This document shows, one piece after another, positions 8,101 through 16,282 of a stretch of DNA of 64,000 nt. Position numbers and translations under genes: made by a program. This DNA comes from Nostoc sp. FACHB-152. Its GTDB lineage: Bacteria > Cyanobacteriota > Cyanobacteriia > Cyanobacteriales > Nostocaceae. Numbering within the stretch: position 1 is the stretch's first letter; every line of letters begins with the position of its first letter. Location of the stretch: assembly GCF_014697475.1 (NCBI RefSeq), contig NZ_JACJRV010000004.1, positions 1-64,000 of the forward strand, in the 5' to 3' direction. The notes below the pieces were generated by a model, which was not told the origin of the DNA, did not search any database, and saw nothing but the letters and a program-made list of their open reading frames with translations.

Positions 8101-8222
8101 AATACGGTTCGGATAACCATTTTGAACTAAGAATTGGTTTGGGGAAAAGGTTAAAGGGTAAGGGTTAAAGGTTTTTTATTCGCCTTTTCCCCTTCGCCTT
8201 TCCCCTTTAACCGAACCGTATT
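8101..8222. mobile_element. MITE-like element with AATACGGTTCGG terminal inverted repeats
   Basis: 122-bp element bounded by AATACGGTTCGG (8101-8112) and its exact reverse complement CCGAACCGTATT (8211-8222). The interior is a purine-rich stretch (GGGGAAAAGGTTAAAGGG) followed by its pyrimidine-rich complement (CCCCTTCGCCTTTCCCC), so the whole can fold back. Flanks contain AGAGGTTA on both sides, a possible target duplication. A second copy with the same ends lies at 43827-44076. No coding capacity; any mobility would need a transposase in trans. Confidence 0.8.
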
Positions 8223-8270
8223 GAGAGGTTAAGGACTAGACTAGTGTTGTGTCTTCCCTTAATCTAGAAG

Positions 8271-8306
8271 AAAAAAGCCCCAGTACTTCTCAAAAGCAAA
8301 AGGGCT
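8271..8306 (-). terminator. Probable Rho-independent terminator of the 29-residue gene
   Basis: Read on the minus strand, AGCCC pairs with GGGCT across a 21-23 base loop and is followed directly by a run of six T. It lies about 110 bp after the stop of the small membrane-protein gene at 8416-8505 and in the matching orientation. Confidence 0.5.
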
Positions 8307-8415
8307 GACGGTATGGTGTAAGGAGCAAACTATTTGTTTACTTAACTATAGGTTAGCTAGGGAATGTGACAGTGCTATCACATTAGTATGAAAATTATGC
8401 GATCGCTAAAAATTA

Positions 8416-8505
8416 TTAGCTACGAGTAAAAAATACCGCAGCCAGCACGATTAACCCTAAAAGTGCCAAGGGAACCCAAAGATTAGGTACATCCGACAAA
8501 CTCAT
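8416..8505 (-). CDS. 29-residue single-span membrane protein
   Basis: Very short gene read from the sequence: the minus strand from 8505 gives M-S-L-S-D-V-P-N-L-W-V-P-L-A, then a hydrophobic helix (LLGLIVLAAVFF) ending T-R-S and stop. One membrane span preceded by a polar/Trp N-terminus and closed by Arg is the layout of the small subunits of cyanobacterial photosystems, cytochrome b6f and NDH-1 complexes, but I cannot match it to PsbM, PsbT, PsaM, PetL, PetN or another named one. A terminator-like hairpin lies downstream. It is divergent from the 840-residue gene at 8580. The function is inferred only from its layout. Confidence 0.6.
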   Translation of the reverse strand: MSLSDVPNLWVPLALLGLIVLAAVFFTRS

Positions 8506-8579
8506 CACTTAGTATTTTCGACATTCTGATCAGGGATAATTCAATTTATACAGCAAGCAGCCTGCATGGGAAACCCACA

Positions 8580-11102
8580 ATGGCATCACCAGAAACAGTC
8601 ATTTGGCTACAAGAACGTACAACTTTAGGAATTCTCTCAGATGCGGCGTTAAATGCGATCGCCCAAGCCCTGGAAGAACGAGTTGTACCACAAGGTCGTA
8701 ACTTAGTCAGCGCAGGTACTCCCCCAGAAGCCGTTTACATCCTCAAAGACGGGCAAATTGAAAGCGAAACCAGCAATAAAAATAACTTTACCCCCGCCTG
8801 TGGTTTTCTTCCAGGGGCAGTAATTAACCTCAAAGAACTGTTATTAGATGAATTAACACTATCTACAATCATTGCCCTTTCGGAATGTCATGTATGGGCT
8901 ATTCCGGCTGCGGAATTTCGCACCATAGCAACCCAATACCCAGAAATTACTCAAGCATTATCTCGCTCTTTAGCCCAAGAATTAGCGCAAGTCACATCAG
9001 CCTTAACCTACGAACAAGAACGTTCTGTCGCCTTGCGTCCCTATTTAGTGACCAAAGCCCAACGAGGTATTGTTGGTAGCAGCCGCTATGCAGTACGTTT
9101 ACGCGAACAAATACGCGAAGCCGCAGCTGACAGCAAATCAGTAGAAATCTTTGGTGAACCAGGCTTGGAAAAGGACAATATTGCAGCTTTGATTCACTAT
9201 GGTTCACCCAAACGGCGAGAACCCATTATTAAAATCAATTGTGGCATTCTGCAAACTAGCGGTATAGACCTATTTGGTCGTGCAGGCGGCAAACCTGGTC
9301 TTTTGGAATGGTTGGGAGAAGGCACTTTAGTACTCAACAACATTCAAGAATTGCCTCCAGAATTATTACCAGCAATGGTACAGTTAATCAAAACAGGTAC
9401 TTACAGCCCGGTAACTCGTGCTGGAGAAGCCACAGCCGCACCCCGCCCCAGCCAAGCCAGGATTTTGATTATTTCCGAAAAAACTGAGTCCAAAATTGAA
9501 CGCTGTGTAGGCCGTTTGATTAAAGTACCACCAGTGCGCGTGCGGAAGACTGATATCAAAGCACAGGTAGAATATTACACCAGTCTTTATGTGCGATCGC
9601 GAGGTTTGCCGAAACCTCATGTTACCCCAGAAGCCTTACGCCGCTTGCAGTCCTATGACTTTCCTGGCAATCTCAAGGAATTAAAAAATTTAGTGGAACG
9701 GGCAATTGTTCAAGCAGGAGAAAGGCAAGAACTAACAGAAGAAATCTTTTGGTCAGCCCAACCCAAGAAAAAAGAATTTCGCGTTAATTTGTTAAATGTC
9801 TATCCTGGGTTGCGGAAGTTCTTACGGAGTGACTGGTGGCCAGACCGCATTAACTATGGCTTTACTGTGGTAGTTTTTCCGATCATCATTGCTGTGTTAT
9901 TTGTGGGGCCGCAAACACGCGATCGCAATTTCGCTTTAAATTTATTTTGGGCTTGGTGGTGGCCGTTCTTCCTATTTCTGTTTCCGTTTTTAGGTCGTGT
10001 GTGGTGTGCCGTTTGTCCGTTCATGATTTACGGCGAAATTACCCAAAAATTATCTTTATGGCTAATTCCGCGCCAACTCAAACGCTGGCCTAGAGAGAAA
10101 GCCGAAAAATGGGGTGGATGGTTTGTGTTTGGCTTATTTACTCTAATTTTTCTTTGGGAAGAACTCTGGCACTTAGAAAATACAGCTTACCTGTCTGCCT
10201 GTTTGCTGTTATTAATTACCGCCGGCGCAATGATTTTCTCCGCCATATTTGAACGGCGGTTTTGGTGTCGCTATCTCTGTCCTATTGGCGGGATGAATGG
10301 TTTATTTGCCAAACTCTCCATGACAGAACTACGCGCACAACAAGGGATTTGTTCGGCTACCTGTACTACTTATCAGTGTTACAAAGGCGGGCCGCAAAAA
10401 GGCGAAGGCATGGAAACCAATGGCTGTCCGTTATATTCTCATCCCGCCCAGCTAGAAGATAACAGAGATTGCGTCTTGTGCATGACTTGTTTAAAAGCCT
10501 GTCCCCATCGTTCCGTTGAGTTTAACTTGCGTCCCCCTGGCATTGAACTATGGACGACTCATCTACCTCGCCAGTATGAAGTAGCATTATTATTTTTACT
10601 TTTAGGTGGTATATATCTGCATCGTTTGCCAGAATTGCAATCATCGTTGGGTTTGCATCTAGATTTAACCCAGTTTTGGCAACATTTAGGCTTATCATTA
10701 GCAGTCTTAATTTTCCCAGTTGCTGTAACTTGGGCAGCATATGGCTTGATACAGCTATTTAATCAACGCAAGCCTAAACCATTCATAGAACTTGCTTATG
10801 GTTACTTACCACTGGTGTTAGGAGGTAACTTAGCCCACTACCTACGTTTAGGTTTAGGAGAAGGCGGGCGAATTTTACCTGTGACTGTGGCAACTTTTGG
10901 GTTGAATAATGAAAATTTACCAATTCTGGTAGCACATCCAGCAGTTATTGCTTTTTTGCAAGGTTCTATTTTAATTTTTTCAGTATTTTTAACAATAGTA
11001 TTAACGCAAAAAATAGCAAGACAACTACTGCGATCGCTCATTTGGCAACACTTAGCAACTATTGCCCTGGCAGCTAGTATGTGGAGACTGATAGTGTCTT
11101 AG
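8580..11102 (+). CDS. Crp-like / degenerate sigma-54 AAA / NapH-like 4Fe-4S membrane fusion protein
   Basis: 840-residue multidomain protein. Residues about 10-150 resemble a cyclic-nucleotide-binding/Crp beta-barrel (VPQGRNLVSAGTPPEAVYIL). Residues about 165-400 are an AAA domain of the sigma-54-activator type, ending with the lid pattern YDFPGNLKELKNLVERAI. Its motifs are decayed: Walker A reads GEPGLEKD (about 191-198), the GAFTGA loop is replaced by AGGKPG, and Walker B Asp-Glu is Asn-Asn (about 252). Residues about 425-600 are membrane helices with two CxxxCP motifs (WCAVCPF near 475; WCRYLCPIGG), as in NapH/NosR. A ferredoxin-type CVLCMTCLKACP cluster lies near 629, followed by more helices. 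A membrane redox sensor or electron-transfer protein is likely; transcription activation through sigma-54 is not. Confidence 0.85.
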   Translation: MASPETVIWLQERTTLGILSDAALNAIAQALEERVVPQGRNLVSAGTPPEAVYILKDGQIESETSNKNNFTPACGFLPGAVINLKELLLDELTLSTIIALSECHVWAIPAAEFRTIATQYPEITQALSRSLAQELAQVTSALTYEQERSVALRPYLVTKAQRGIVGSSRYAVRLREQIREAAADSKSVEIFGEPGLEKDNIAALIHYGSPKRREPIIKINCGILQTSGIDLFGRAGGKPGLLEWLGEGTLVLNNIQELPPELLPAMVQLIKTGTYSPVTRAGEATAAPRPSQARILIISEKTESKIERCVGRLIKVPPVRVRKTDIKAQVEYYTSLYVRSRGLPKPHVTPEALRRLQSYDFPGNLKELKNLVERAIVQAGERQELTEEIFWSAQPKKKEFRVNLLNVYPGLRKFLRSDWWPDRINYGFTVVVFPIIIAVLFVGPQTRDRNFALNLFWAWWWPFFLFLFPFLGRVWCAVCPFMIYGEITQKLSLWLIPRQLKRWPREKAEKWGGWFVFGLFTLIFLWEELWHLENTAYLSACLLLLITAGAMIFSAIFERRFWCRYLCPIGGMNGLFAKLSMTELRAQQGICSATCTTYQCYKGGPQKGEGMETNGCPLYSHPAQLEDNRDCVLCMTCLKACPHRSVEFNLRPPGIELWTTHLPRQYEVALLFLLLGGIYLHRLPELQSSLGLHLDLTQFWQHLGLSLAVLIFPVAVTWAAYGLIQLFNQRKPKPFIELAYGYLPLVLGGNLAHYLRLGLGEGGRILPVTVATFGLNNENLPILVAHPAVIAFLQGSILIFSVFLTIVLTQKIARQLLRSLIWQHLATIALAASMWRLIVS

Positions 11103-11154
11103 TTAAATAACTGCCTTCATGCATTTGATATGCAAATTTTAAAATCTTCTGTTT

Positions 11155-11182
11155 AGTTCAAAGATTGGGTAAACTTTGAACT
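11155..11182. terminator. Hairpin after the fusion gene
   Basis: Perfect 9-bp arms AGTTCAAAG and CTTTGAACT around a 10-base loop, about 50 bp after the stop codon. There is no long T run, so a terminator role is only possible. Confidence 0.4.
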
Positions 11183-11266
11183 ATAGTTTCATTAATACTG
11201 ACTTTTTTGTTTATATTAGCACTCAGTACAGATGCTATTTAATTTACCCTAACCACTAAACTCTTT

Positions 11267-11977
11267 ATGATGTCAATACCTACTGTGAATTCTGAGGCAG
11301 GAGGTTATGTTGTCCATGACTTAGCTCATACAACTCATTGGAACATAGCTAACTCTTTACAACAGCCTTTGCACTGCTCAACCTCAAGTATCACAAAAAG
11401 ATTAATTGACATCATAGGAGCTATTGTTGGTTTAGTTATTACAGCTATATTGCTAATTCCTATAGCCATAGCCACCAAAATTCATAGCCCAGGCCCAGTA
11501 TTCTATTCCCAAATTCGCTGCGGTACAAACGGACAAACTTTCCGCATCTGGAAGTTCCGTTCGATGGTAGTTGATGCGGAAAAACTCAAGCATTTAGTAA
11601 AAAATCAAGCCAATGGTCACATTTTTAAATCTAATGATGACCCTCGCATTACACCTATTGGTAAATTTTTGCGTCGCACCAGCTTAGATGAGTTTCCCCA
11701 GTTTTGGAATGTGCTAATGGGGGACATGAGCTTAGTTGGTACTCGTCCACCCACCCCTGATGAAGTCATGAACTATGCACCCCATCATTGGGAGAGATTA
11801 AGAGTCAAGCCAGGTATGACTGGAGAATGGCAAGTTAATGGTCGTTCCAGTATCAAAGATTTTGAAACCATCGTCAAAATGGATATTGACTATCAACGTA
11901 AATGGTCTGTAGTTTATGACCTAAAGCTCATATTTAAAACAATCTGGGTGGTCTTTAACAAAAGTGGTGCTTGTTAG
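11267..11977 (+). CDS. Polyprenyl-phosphate sugar phosphotransferase (bacterial sugar transferase family)
   Basis: 236-residue member of the WcaJ/RfbP C-terminal family that starts exopolysaccharide repeat units by moving a sugar-1-phosphate to undecaprenyl phosphate at the inner membrane. After about 35 variable residues comes KRLIDIIGAIVGLVITA, a re-entrant/transmembrane helix, then WKFRSMVVDAE and RRTSLDEFPQFWNVLMGDMS with LVGTRPPT, all family signatures, and a C-terminal RVKPGMTGEWQVNGRS. It is a short form without the N-terminal multi-span domain. ATG at 11267 or 11270. It opens the polysaccharide region and has a paralogue at 16283. Confidence 0.92.
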   Translation: MMSIPTVNSEAGGYVVHDLAHTTHWNIANSLQQPLHCSTSSITKRLIDIIGAIVGLVITAILLIPIAIATKIHSPGPVFYSQIRCGTNGQTFRIWKFRSMVVDAEKLKHLVKNQANGHIFKSNDDPRITPIGKFLRRTSLDEFPQFWNVLMGDMSLVGTRPPTPDEVMNYAPHHWERLRVKPGMTGEWQVNGRSSIKDFETIVKMDIDYQRKWSVVYDLKLIFKTIWVVFNKSGAC

Positions 11978-11983
11978 TCGAAA

Positions 11984-12823
11984 TTAACCTTTAACACCAC
12001 TACCAGTGTCAGTTGGGACAATATAGCGTTGTACAAATAGAAATAATATTAGGACTGGAGCGATAGAAATAATCGAACCCGCAGCCACCAACCGCCAGTC
12101 TAGAGAAAACGTACCTGCTAATTTTGCAACTCCCAAAGGTAAGGTATAAAGTTTTTCGTCTTGGATGACAATCAAAGGCCAAAGAAAATCACTCCAAGAA
12201 CCAATAAATACAAAAATTGCCAGCGTAACTAATGCAGGACGGATAGCTGGTAACATAATCAACCACCACAAGCCTATTTCTGAACTACCATCCATCCGGG
12301 CGGCTTCTTCGATTTCTTTTGGCACACCCATAAAAGCTTGCCGCAGCAAAAAAATGCCAAAAGCAGAAGCTAAACTAGGAAACATCATTCCCCAATAAGT
12401 GTTTACTAAGCCTAGCTGCACTGTCAAAATGTATAGAGGAATCATGACAATCTGAAAGGGAATCATGATTGTCGAGACGATCGCAACAAAAATCCAGTCT
12501 CTTCCCGGAAATGAAAGTCTAGCTAACGGGTAAGCAGCTAAAGCACAAAATAGTAGATTCAAGCCAACAGTCAGCACAGAAACCAAGGTGCTGTTATATA
12601 AATACTGGGCAAAAGGCAGAGATTGCCAAACACTAGAAAAATTATTAAGTGTAGGTTGGCTGGGTAGTAGCTGCGGTGGCGACTGCAAAATATTTTCAGT
12701 TGGTGATTTCAACGCTGTACTAATTAACCACAGCAGAGGAAACAGCGTTAATAATGCGATCGCTCCTAGTAAACCATAGGTTATTAAAATTTGCCAGCGT
12801 GAGTTTTTTATCTTTAGTTTCAT
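11984..12823 (-). CDS. Carbohydrate ABC transporter permease (MalG family)
   Basis: 279 residues with six membrane helices, the size of MalG/UgpE-type inner-membrane permeases. The EAA loop that docks the ATPase is clear: EEAARMDGSSEIGLWWLIML. N-terminal pattern LLWLISTALKSPTENI and the C-terminal QRYIVPTDTGSGVKG are typical of the sugar permease subunit transcribed last in such operons. No binding protein, partner permease or ATPase is adjacent, so it would work with subunits encoded elsewhere. It ends 7 bp from the convergent sugar transferase gene. Confidence 0.92.
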   Translation of the reverse strand: MKLKIKNSRWQILITYGLLGAIALLTLFPLLWLISTALKSPTENILQSPPQLLPSQPTLNNFSSVWQSLPFAQYLYNSTLVSVLTVGLNLLFCALAAYPLARLSFPGRDWIFVAIVSTIMIPFQIVMIPLYILTVQLGLVNTYWGMMFPSLASAFGIFLLRQAFMGVPKEIEEAARMDGSSEIGLWWLIMLPAIRPALVTLAIFVFIGSWSDFLWPLIVIQDEKLYTLPLGVAKLAGTFSLDWRLVAAGSIISIAPVLILFLFVQRYIVPTDTGSGVKG

Positions 12824-12907
12824 AAAATTTACCTTATCTCTTGTATTGATAGGCTTTTGAATTATCTAACTCGGTAAAGCCCATCTCTACCTACAACAAA
12901 GTTTATT

Positions 12908-13483
12908 CTAAGGATAAATAACGAATTTAGTTTCTGTAACAATTGCTTGTAAAGGTTTATCCCAATTTTCTACTGGTAATTGAGGTAAGTAAGCAAAATC
13001 AAAAACTATACCTACTGTTGGTTTATTTGCCCATTCTGGAGAACCCAGTAAGCGGTCATAATATCCACCTCCGTAACCTAGGCGATAACCTTGGCGATCG
13101 CAAGCGACACTAGGCACAAGAATTAAATCTACTTCACTAGGATTTATGATTGGGGCATTGGGATACGGTTCGCTAATCCCATACTTGTTAATCTGCACAG
13201 AATCTTCAGGTGTCCAAATATGCCAAGATAGGGAATTACCAATGCAGCGCGGAAATCCCCATTTATATTTAATATCTGCAAATAAAGGACTTAAATCTGG
13301 TTCTTGACGAAAGCTAAAATAAGTGAGTATTGTCTTTGCTTCAGTATAGAGAATAAAACTTTGTAGTGTTGTGCAAATGCGATCGCTTTTTTCTCTCCAC
13401 TCTTCAACGGACATCAATTGCCGTTTTTTTAGTAATGTGCGGCGTAATTTTATTTTATCTAGTTGAATATCAACTGTATTCAT
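12908..13483 (-). CDS. 5-formyltetrahydrofolate cyclo-ligase
   Basis: 191-residue enzyme converting 5-formyl-THF to 5,10-methenyl-THF with ATP, a folate salvage step in the cytosol. N-terminal KIKLRRTLLKKRQLM matches the family start, and the signature RQGYRLGYGGGYYDRLL with the Gly-rich nucleotide/folate loop is complete. IVFDFAYLPQLPVENWD is the usual end region. Length is normal. Transcribed in the same direction as the ABC permease 84 bp downstream, which is probably incidental. Confidence 0.93.
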   Translation of the reverse strand: MNTVDIQLDKIKLRRTLLKKRQLMSVEEWREKSDRICTTLQSFILYTEAKTILTYFSFRQEPDLSPLFADIKYKWGFPRCIGNSLSWHIWTPEDSVQINKYGISEPYPNAPIINPSEVDLILVPSVACDRQGYRLGYGGGYYDRLLGSPEWANKPTVGIVFDFAYLPQLPVENWDKPLQAIVTETKFVIYP

Positions 13484-13506
13484 GCAGAAAATTTACCCAT
13501 AAAAAT

Positions 13507-13537
13507 TGTAGAGACGTTTCATTGAAACGTCTCTACA
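13507..13537. repeat. Perfect palindromic repeat (TGTAGAGACG type)
   Basis: 31-bp hairpin: TGTAGAGACGTTTCA faces TGAAACGTCTCTACA with one central base. It sits between the folate gene and fcl. A diverged copy occurs at 33697-33725. This is a dispersed cyanobacterial repeat rather than a gene-specific site. Confidence 0.85.
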
Positions 13538-13563
13538 GAACGGTAAAGTCTACTCTACAGTAA

Positions 13564-14508
13564 TTAAGCGGCGTTTTGACGATACCAATCAATGGTATTC
13601 TTTAGCCCTTCTTTAAAGCCAACTTGAGCCGTGAAATCAAATGCTTGTTTGGCGCGTTCAGTATCCAAACATCTCCGAGGTTGACCATTGGGTTTGTCTG
13701 TTTCCCAAACTATTTCACCGTCAAATTCCATCAGTTCGGCAATTAAATTTACCAAATCACGAATAGAAATTTCATAGCCAGTGCCTAAGTTAACTGGTTC
13801 AGATTCATTGTAAAATTGAGTACCCATAACAATTCCCCGCGCTGCATCTTCAGAATAGAGAAACTCGCGGGTAGGACTACCATCACCCCAAACTGGTAGT
13901 TGTTTTTCTTTCTTAACTTGGGCTTCGTGGACTTTGCGAATTAATGCCGGAATTACATGGGAACTGCTGGGGTCGAAGTTATCTTCTGGCCCGTATAAAT
14001 TTACTGGCAGTAGATAAATACCATTAAAACCGTATTGTTGGCGGTAAGATTGCAACTGAACTAACAGTGCTTTCTTTGCCACACCATAGGGTGCGTTGGT
14101 TTCTTCTGGGTAGCCATTCCAAAGGTCATCTTCTTTAAATGGCACGGGAGTAAATTTAGGATAGGCACAGATTGTACCCACACAGACAAATTTTTCTACT
14201 CCAGCTTGATGGGCAGCATGAATTAGCTGGGTTCCCATAATTAAGTTGTCGTAGAATAACTCTGCTGGCTTTTCGCGGTTGAGACCAATCCCACCGACGT
14301 GAGCCGCTAGATGAATAATTATGTCTTGTTGGTCAACTGCACGTTGACAGTTTTCCCAAACACGGATGTCGCATTCACGCGATCGCGGTACTGTAATTTT
14401 TGCACTATCAGCCCCAGCTTTACACAGCTGATCTATTACCTGACGACCTAGGAATCCTGCCCCACCTGTGACGAGAATCCTTTTGTTTTTCAGTTCTAAG
14501 GCGGTCAT
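13564..14508 (-). CDS. fcl: GDP-L-fucose synthase
   Basis: Bifunctional 3,5-epimerase/4-reductase that converts GDP-4-keto-6-deoxymannose to GDP-L-fucose. It is an extended [19 protein letters not shown] near the N-terminus binds NADP, and [10 protein letters not shown] gives the catalytic Tyr-x3-Lys. [20 protein letters not shown] and [13 protein letters not shown] are typical of WcaG/Fcl. I place the start at the ATG at 14508 (314 residues) because GAGGA lies 8-10 bases upstream; a longer frame would overlap gmd. It lies 25 bp after gmd and is surely co-transcribed with it. Confidence 0.93.
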   Translation of the reverse strand: MTALELKNKRILVTGGAGFLGRQVIDQLCKAGADSAKITVPRSRECDIRVWENCQRAVDQQDIIIHLAAHVGGIGLNREKPAELFYDNLIMGTQLIHAAHQAGVEKFVCVGTICAYPKFTPVPFKEDDLWNGYPEETNAPYGVAKKALLVQLQSYRQQYGFNGIYLLPVNLYGPEDNFDPSSSHVIPALIRKVHEAQVKKEKQLPVWGDGSPTREFLYSEDAARGIVMGTQFYNESEPVNLGTGYEISIRDLVNLIAELMEFDGEIVWETDKPNGQPRRCLDTERAKQAFDFTAQVGFKEGLKNTIDWYRQNAA

Positions 14509-14533
14509 ATTATTGTTATCCTCAGCGTGTGAA

Positions 14534-15619
14534 TCAGAAATGGAGAGCGCCCAGTTCTTGCCGAATGGTAGCAATATCTACAGCCATTGATGTACCGTTG
14601 CCATTGGGTGAAGTGTGTCCCAAAGCTTGTAAATCTGCTTCCACCATGAGAGCGACTAATCCTTCAAAAGTAACTGAAGGTTCCCAGCCCAGTTTCTGTT
14701 TTGCCTTAGTAGGATCACCAATTAATAAGTCTACTTCTGCCGGACGCAGGTAGCGATCGTCAAACTCTACGTAATCTTGCCAGTTGAGATTGACATAACC
14801 AAATGCCAATTCTAAAAATTCTCTTACTGAATGGGTTTCACCAGTTGCAATTACGTAATCATCTGGCTGGTTTTGTTGTAACATCAGCCACATTGCTCGG
14901 ACGTAATCTTTAGCATAGCCCCAATCTCGTTTAGCATCGAGATTACCCATATATAAATTTTTCTGCTTGCCAGCAACAATTCTCGCTACTGCTCTAGTAA
15001 TTTTACGCGTAACAAAAGTTTCACCGCGTCGTGGTGACTCATGGTTAAACAAAATACCGTTACAAGCAAACAAATTATAAGATTCACGGTAATTTATTGT
15101 TTGCCAGTGAGCGTAAACTTTGGCACAAGCATAAGGGCTGCGAGGATAAAAGGGTGTGGTTTCACTTTGAGGTACTGCTTGTACTAAACCATACATTTCA
15201 GAAGAACCAGCTTGATAGAAACGTACTTCAGTACCTGTGCGATGTTGGTAGTCACGAATCGCTTCCAACAAACGCAGTGTACCCATCCCAACTGCATCGA
15301 CTGTATACTCTGGTGAATCAAAGCTCACCCTGACATGGGATTGTGCGCCTAGGTTGTAAATCTCCGTTGGTTGAACTTCTTCTAAAATTCGTCGCAGCGT
15401 TGTACCATCGGTCAAGTCACCGTAATGAAGGAACAACCGCACTCCCTCTTTGTGGGGGTCTTCATATATGTGATCAATACGGTCTGTATTGAAGGTGGAA
15501 GTCCGACGAATAATTCCATGAACTTCATAACCTTGTTCTAGTAAAAACTCACTCAAATATGAACCGTCTTGACCTGTAATACCAGTAATCAACGCTCGCT
15601 TGATTTGCACCATGCTCAA
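14534..15619 (-). CDS. gmd: GDP-mannose 4,6-dehydratase
   Basis: 361-residue extended SDR that makes GDP-4-keto-6-deoxy-D-mannose, the first committed step to GDP-L-fucose. [18 protein letters not shown] is the NADP motif; SSEMYG and [12 protein letters not shown] hold the catalytic Thr/Ser, Tyr and Lys; [19 protein letters not shown] is a Gmd hallmark. First gene of a gmd-fcl operon for fucosylated surface polysaccharide. The C-terminal 40 residues are a variable extension. Its promoter should lie in the 660-bp AT-rich spacer above 15620. Confidence 0.95.
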   Translation of the reverse strand: MSMVQIKRALITGITGQDGSYLSEFLLEQGYEVHGIIRRTSTFNTDRIDHIYEDPHKEGVRLFLHYGDLTDGTTLRRILEEVQPTEIYNLGAQSHVRVSFDSPEYTVDAVGMGTLRLLEAIRDYQHRTGTEVRFYQAGSSEMYGLVQAVPQSETTPFYPRSPYACAKVYAHWQTINYRESYNLFACNGILFNHESPRRGETFVTRKITRAVARIVAGKQKNLYMGNLDAKRDWGYAKDYVRAMWLMLQQNQPDDYVIATGETHSVREFLELAFGYVNLNWQDYVEFDDRYLRPAEVDLLIGDPTKAKQKLGWEPSVTFEGLVALMVEADLQALGHTSPNGNGTSMAVDIATIRQELGALHF

Positions 15620-16282
15620 TTATCCCTATGTGATTTTTGAATCTATACTTTCAGACCAACTGATACAACCTAGCAGCTAATGACTAAATTGCCTAATGGG
15701 AAACTTACGGGTCTTAATTAATCGCAAAGGTTGGCCGTAAATAAATATACTTAATAGGAGGTTTTTTCAAAAGTCAATAATTTAATAGCCTAACGCAATT
15801 AAACGGTAGATTTTTTTGATATTTTTTGAATCTTTGCTAAAAATTCATATATTTTAGTTTTTATTAATTCCAAATTTAATTGGAGTTTTAGTAGTTTTTA
15901 AATTTAAAATGTTTATTAGTTAGTTCAGTTTTTTTGCTTCTAACAAAGAGTTTAATGATATTTTCAAAAATTCTTCACTAGAAAAAACTTTTTGCAATTG
16001 AGTAGTGAATTCTAATTATTAAAAATATTTTTGTGCAATTAATTGAATATAATATTTTAACAAATAAAAATCCAGAATTAGCTTAATACTTATGCTTTAT
16101 CTGCTGTATAACTATATAAAGATTAATTAGTTGATCAACCAATCTAATGATTTTGCTTAATTTCTCTTGGCAGACCCTCATTTTTCAGTAATTACCTAAA
16201 AAATACACTGCTATATTAAGTGTAAATTTTAAAAGTGTTTCTAGGGGTATTTACTACCCCTATCATTAAAATTGATGTTTTC
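15620..16282. other. Long AT-rich intergenic region upstream of gmd
   Basis: 663 bp without a credible gene. It separates gmd from the sugar transferase on the same strand and should hold the gmd-fcl promoter and the end of the upstream transcript. I see only A/T runs, no strong hairpin and no repeated element. Confidence 0.6.

Noticed and set aside
8580-9800. Functional sigma-54 activator
   Set aside because: GAFTGA and both Walker B acids are missing, and cyanobacteria have no sigma-54, so an activator role does not hold.
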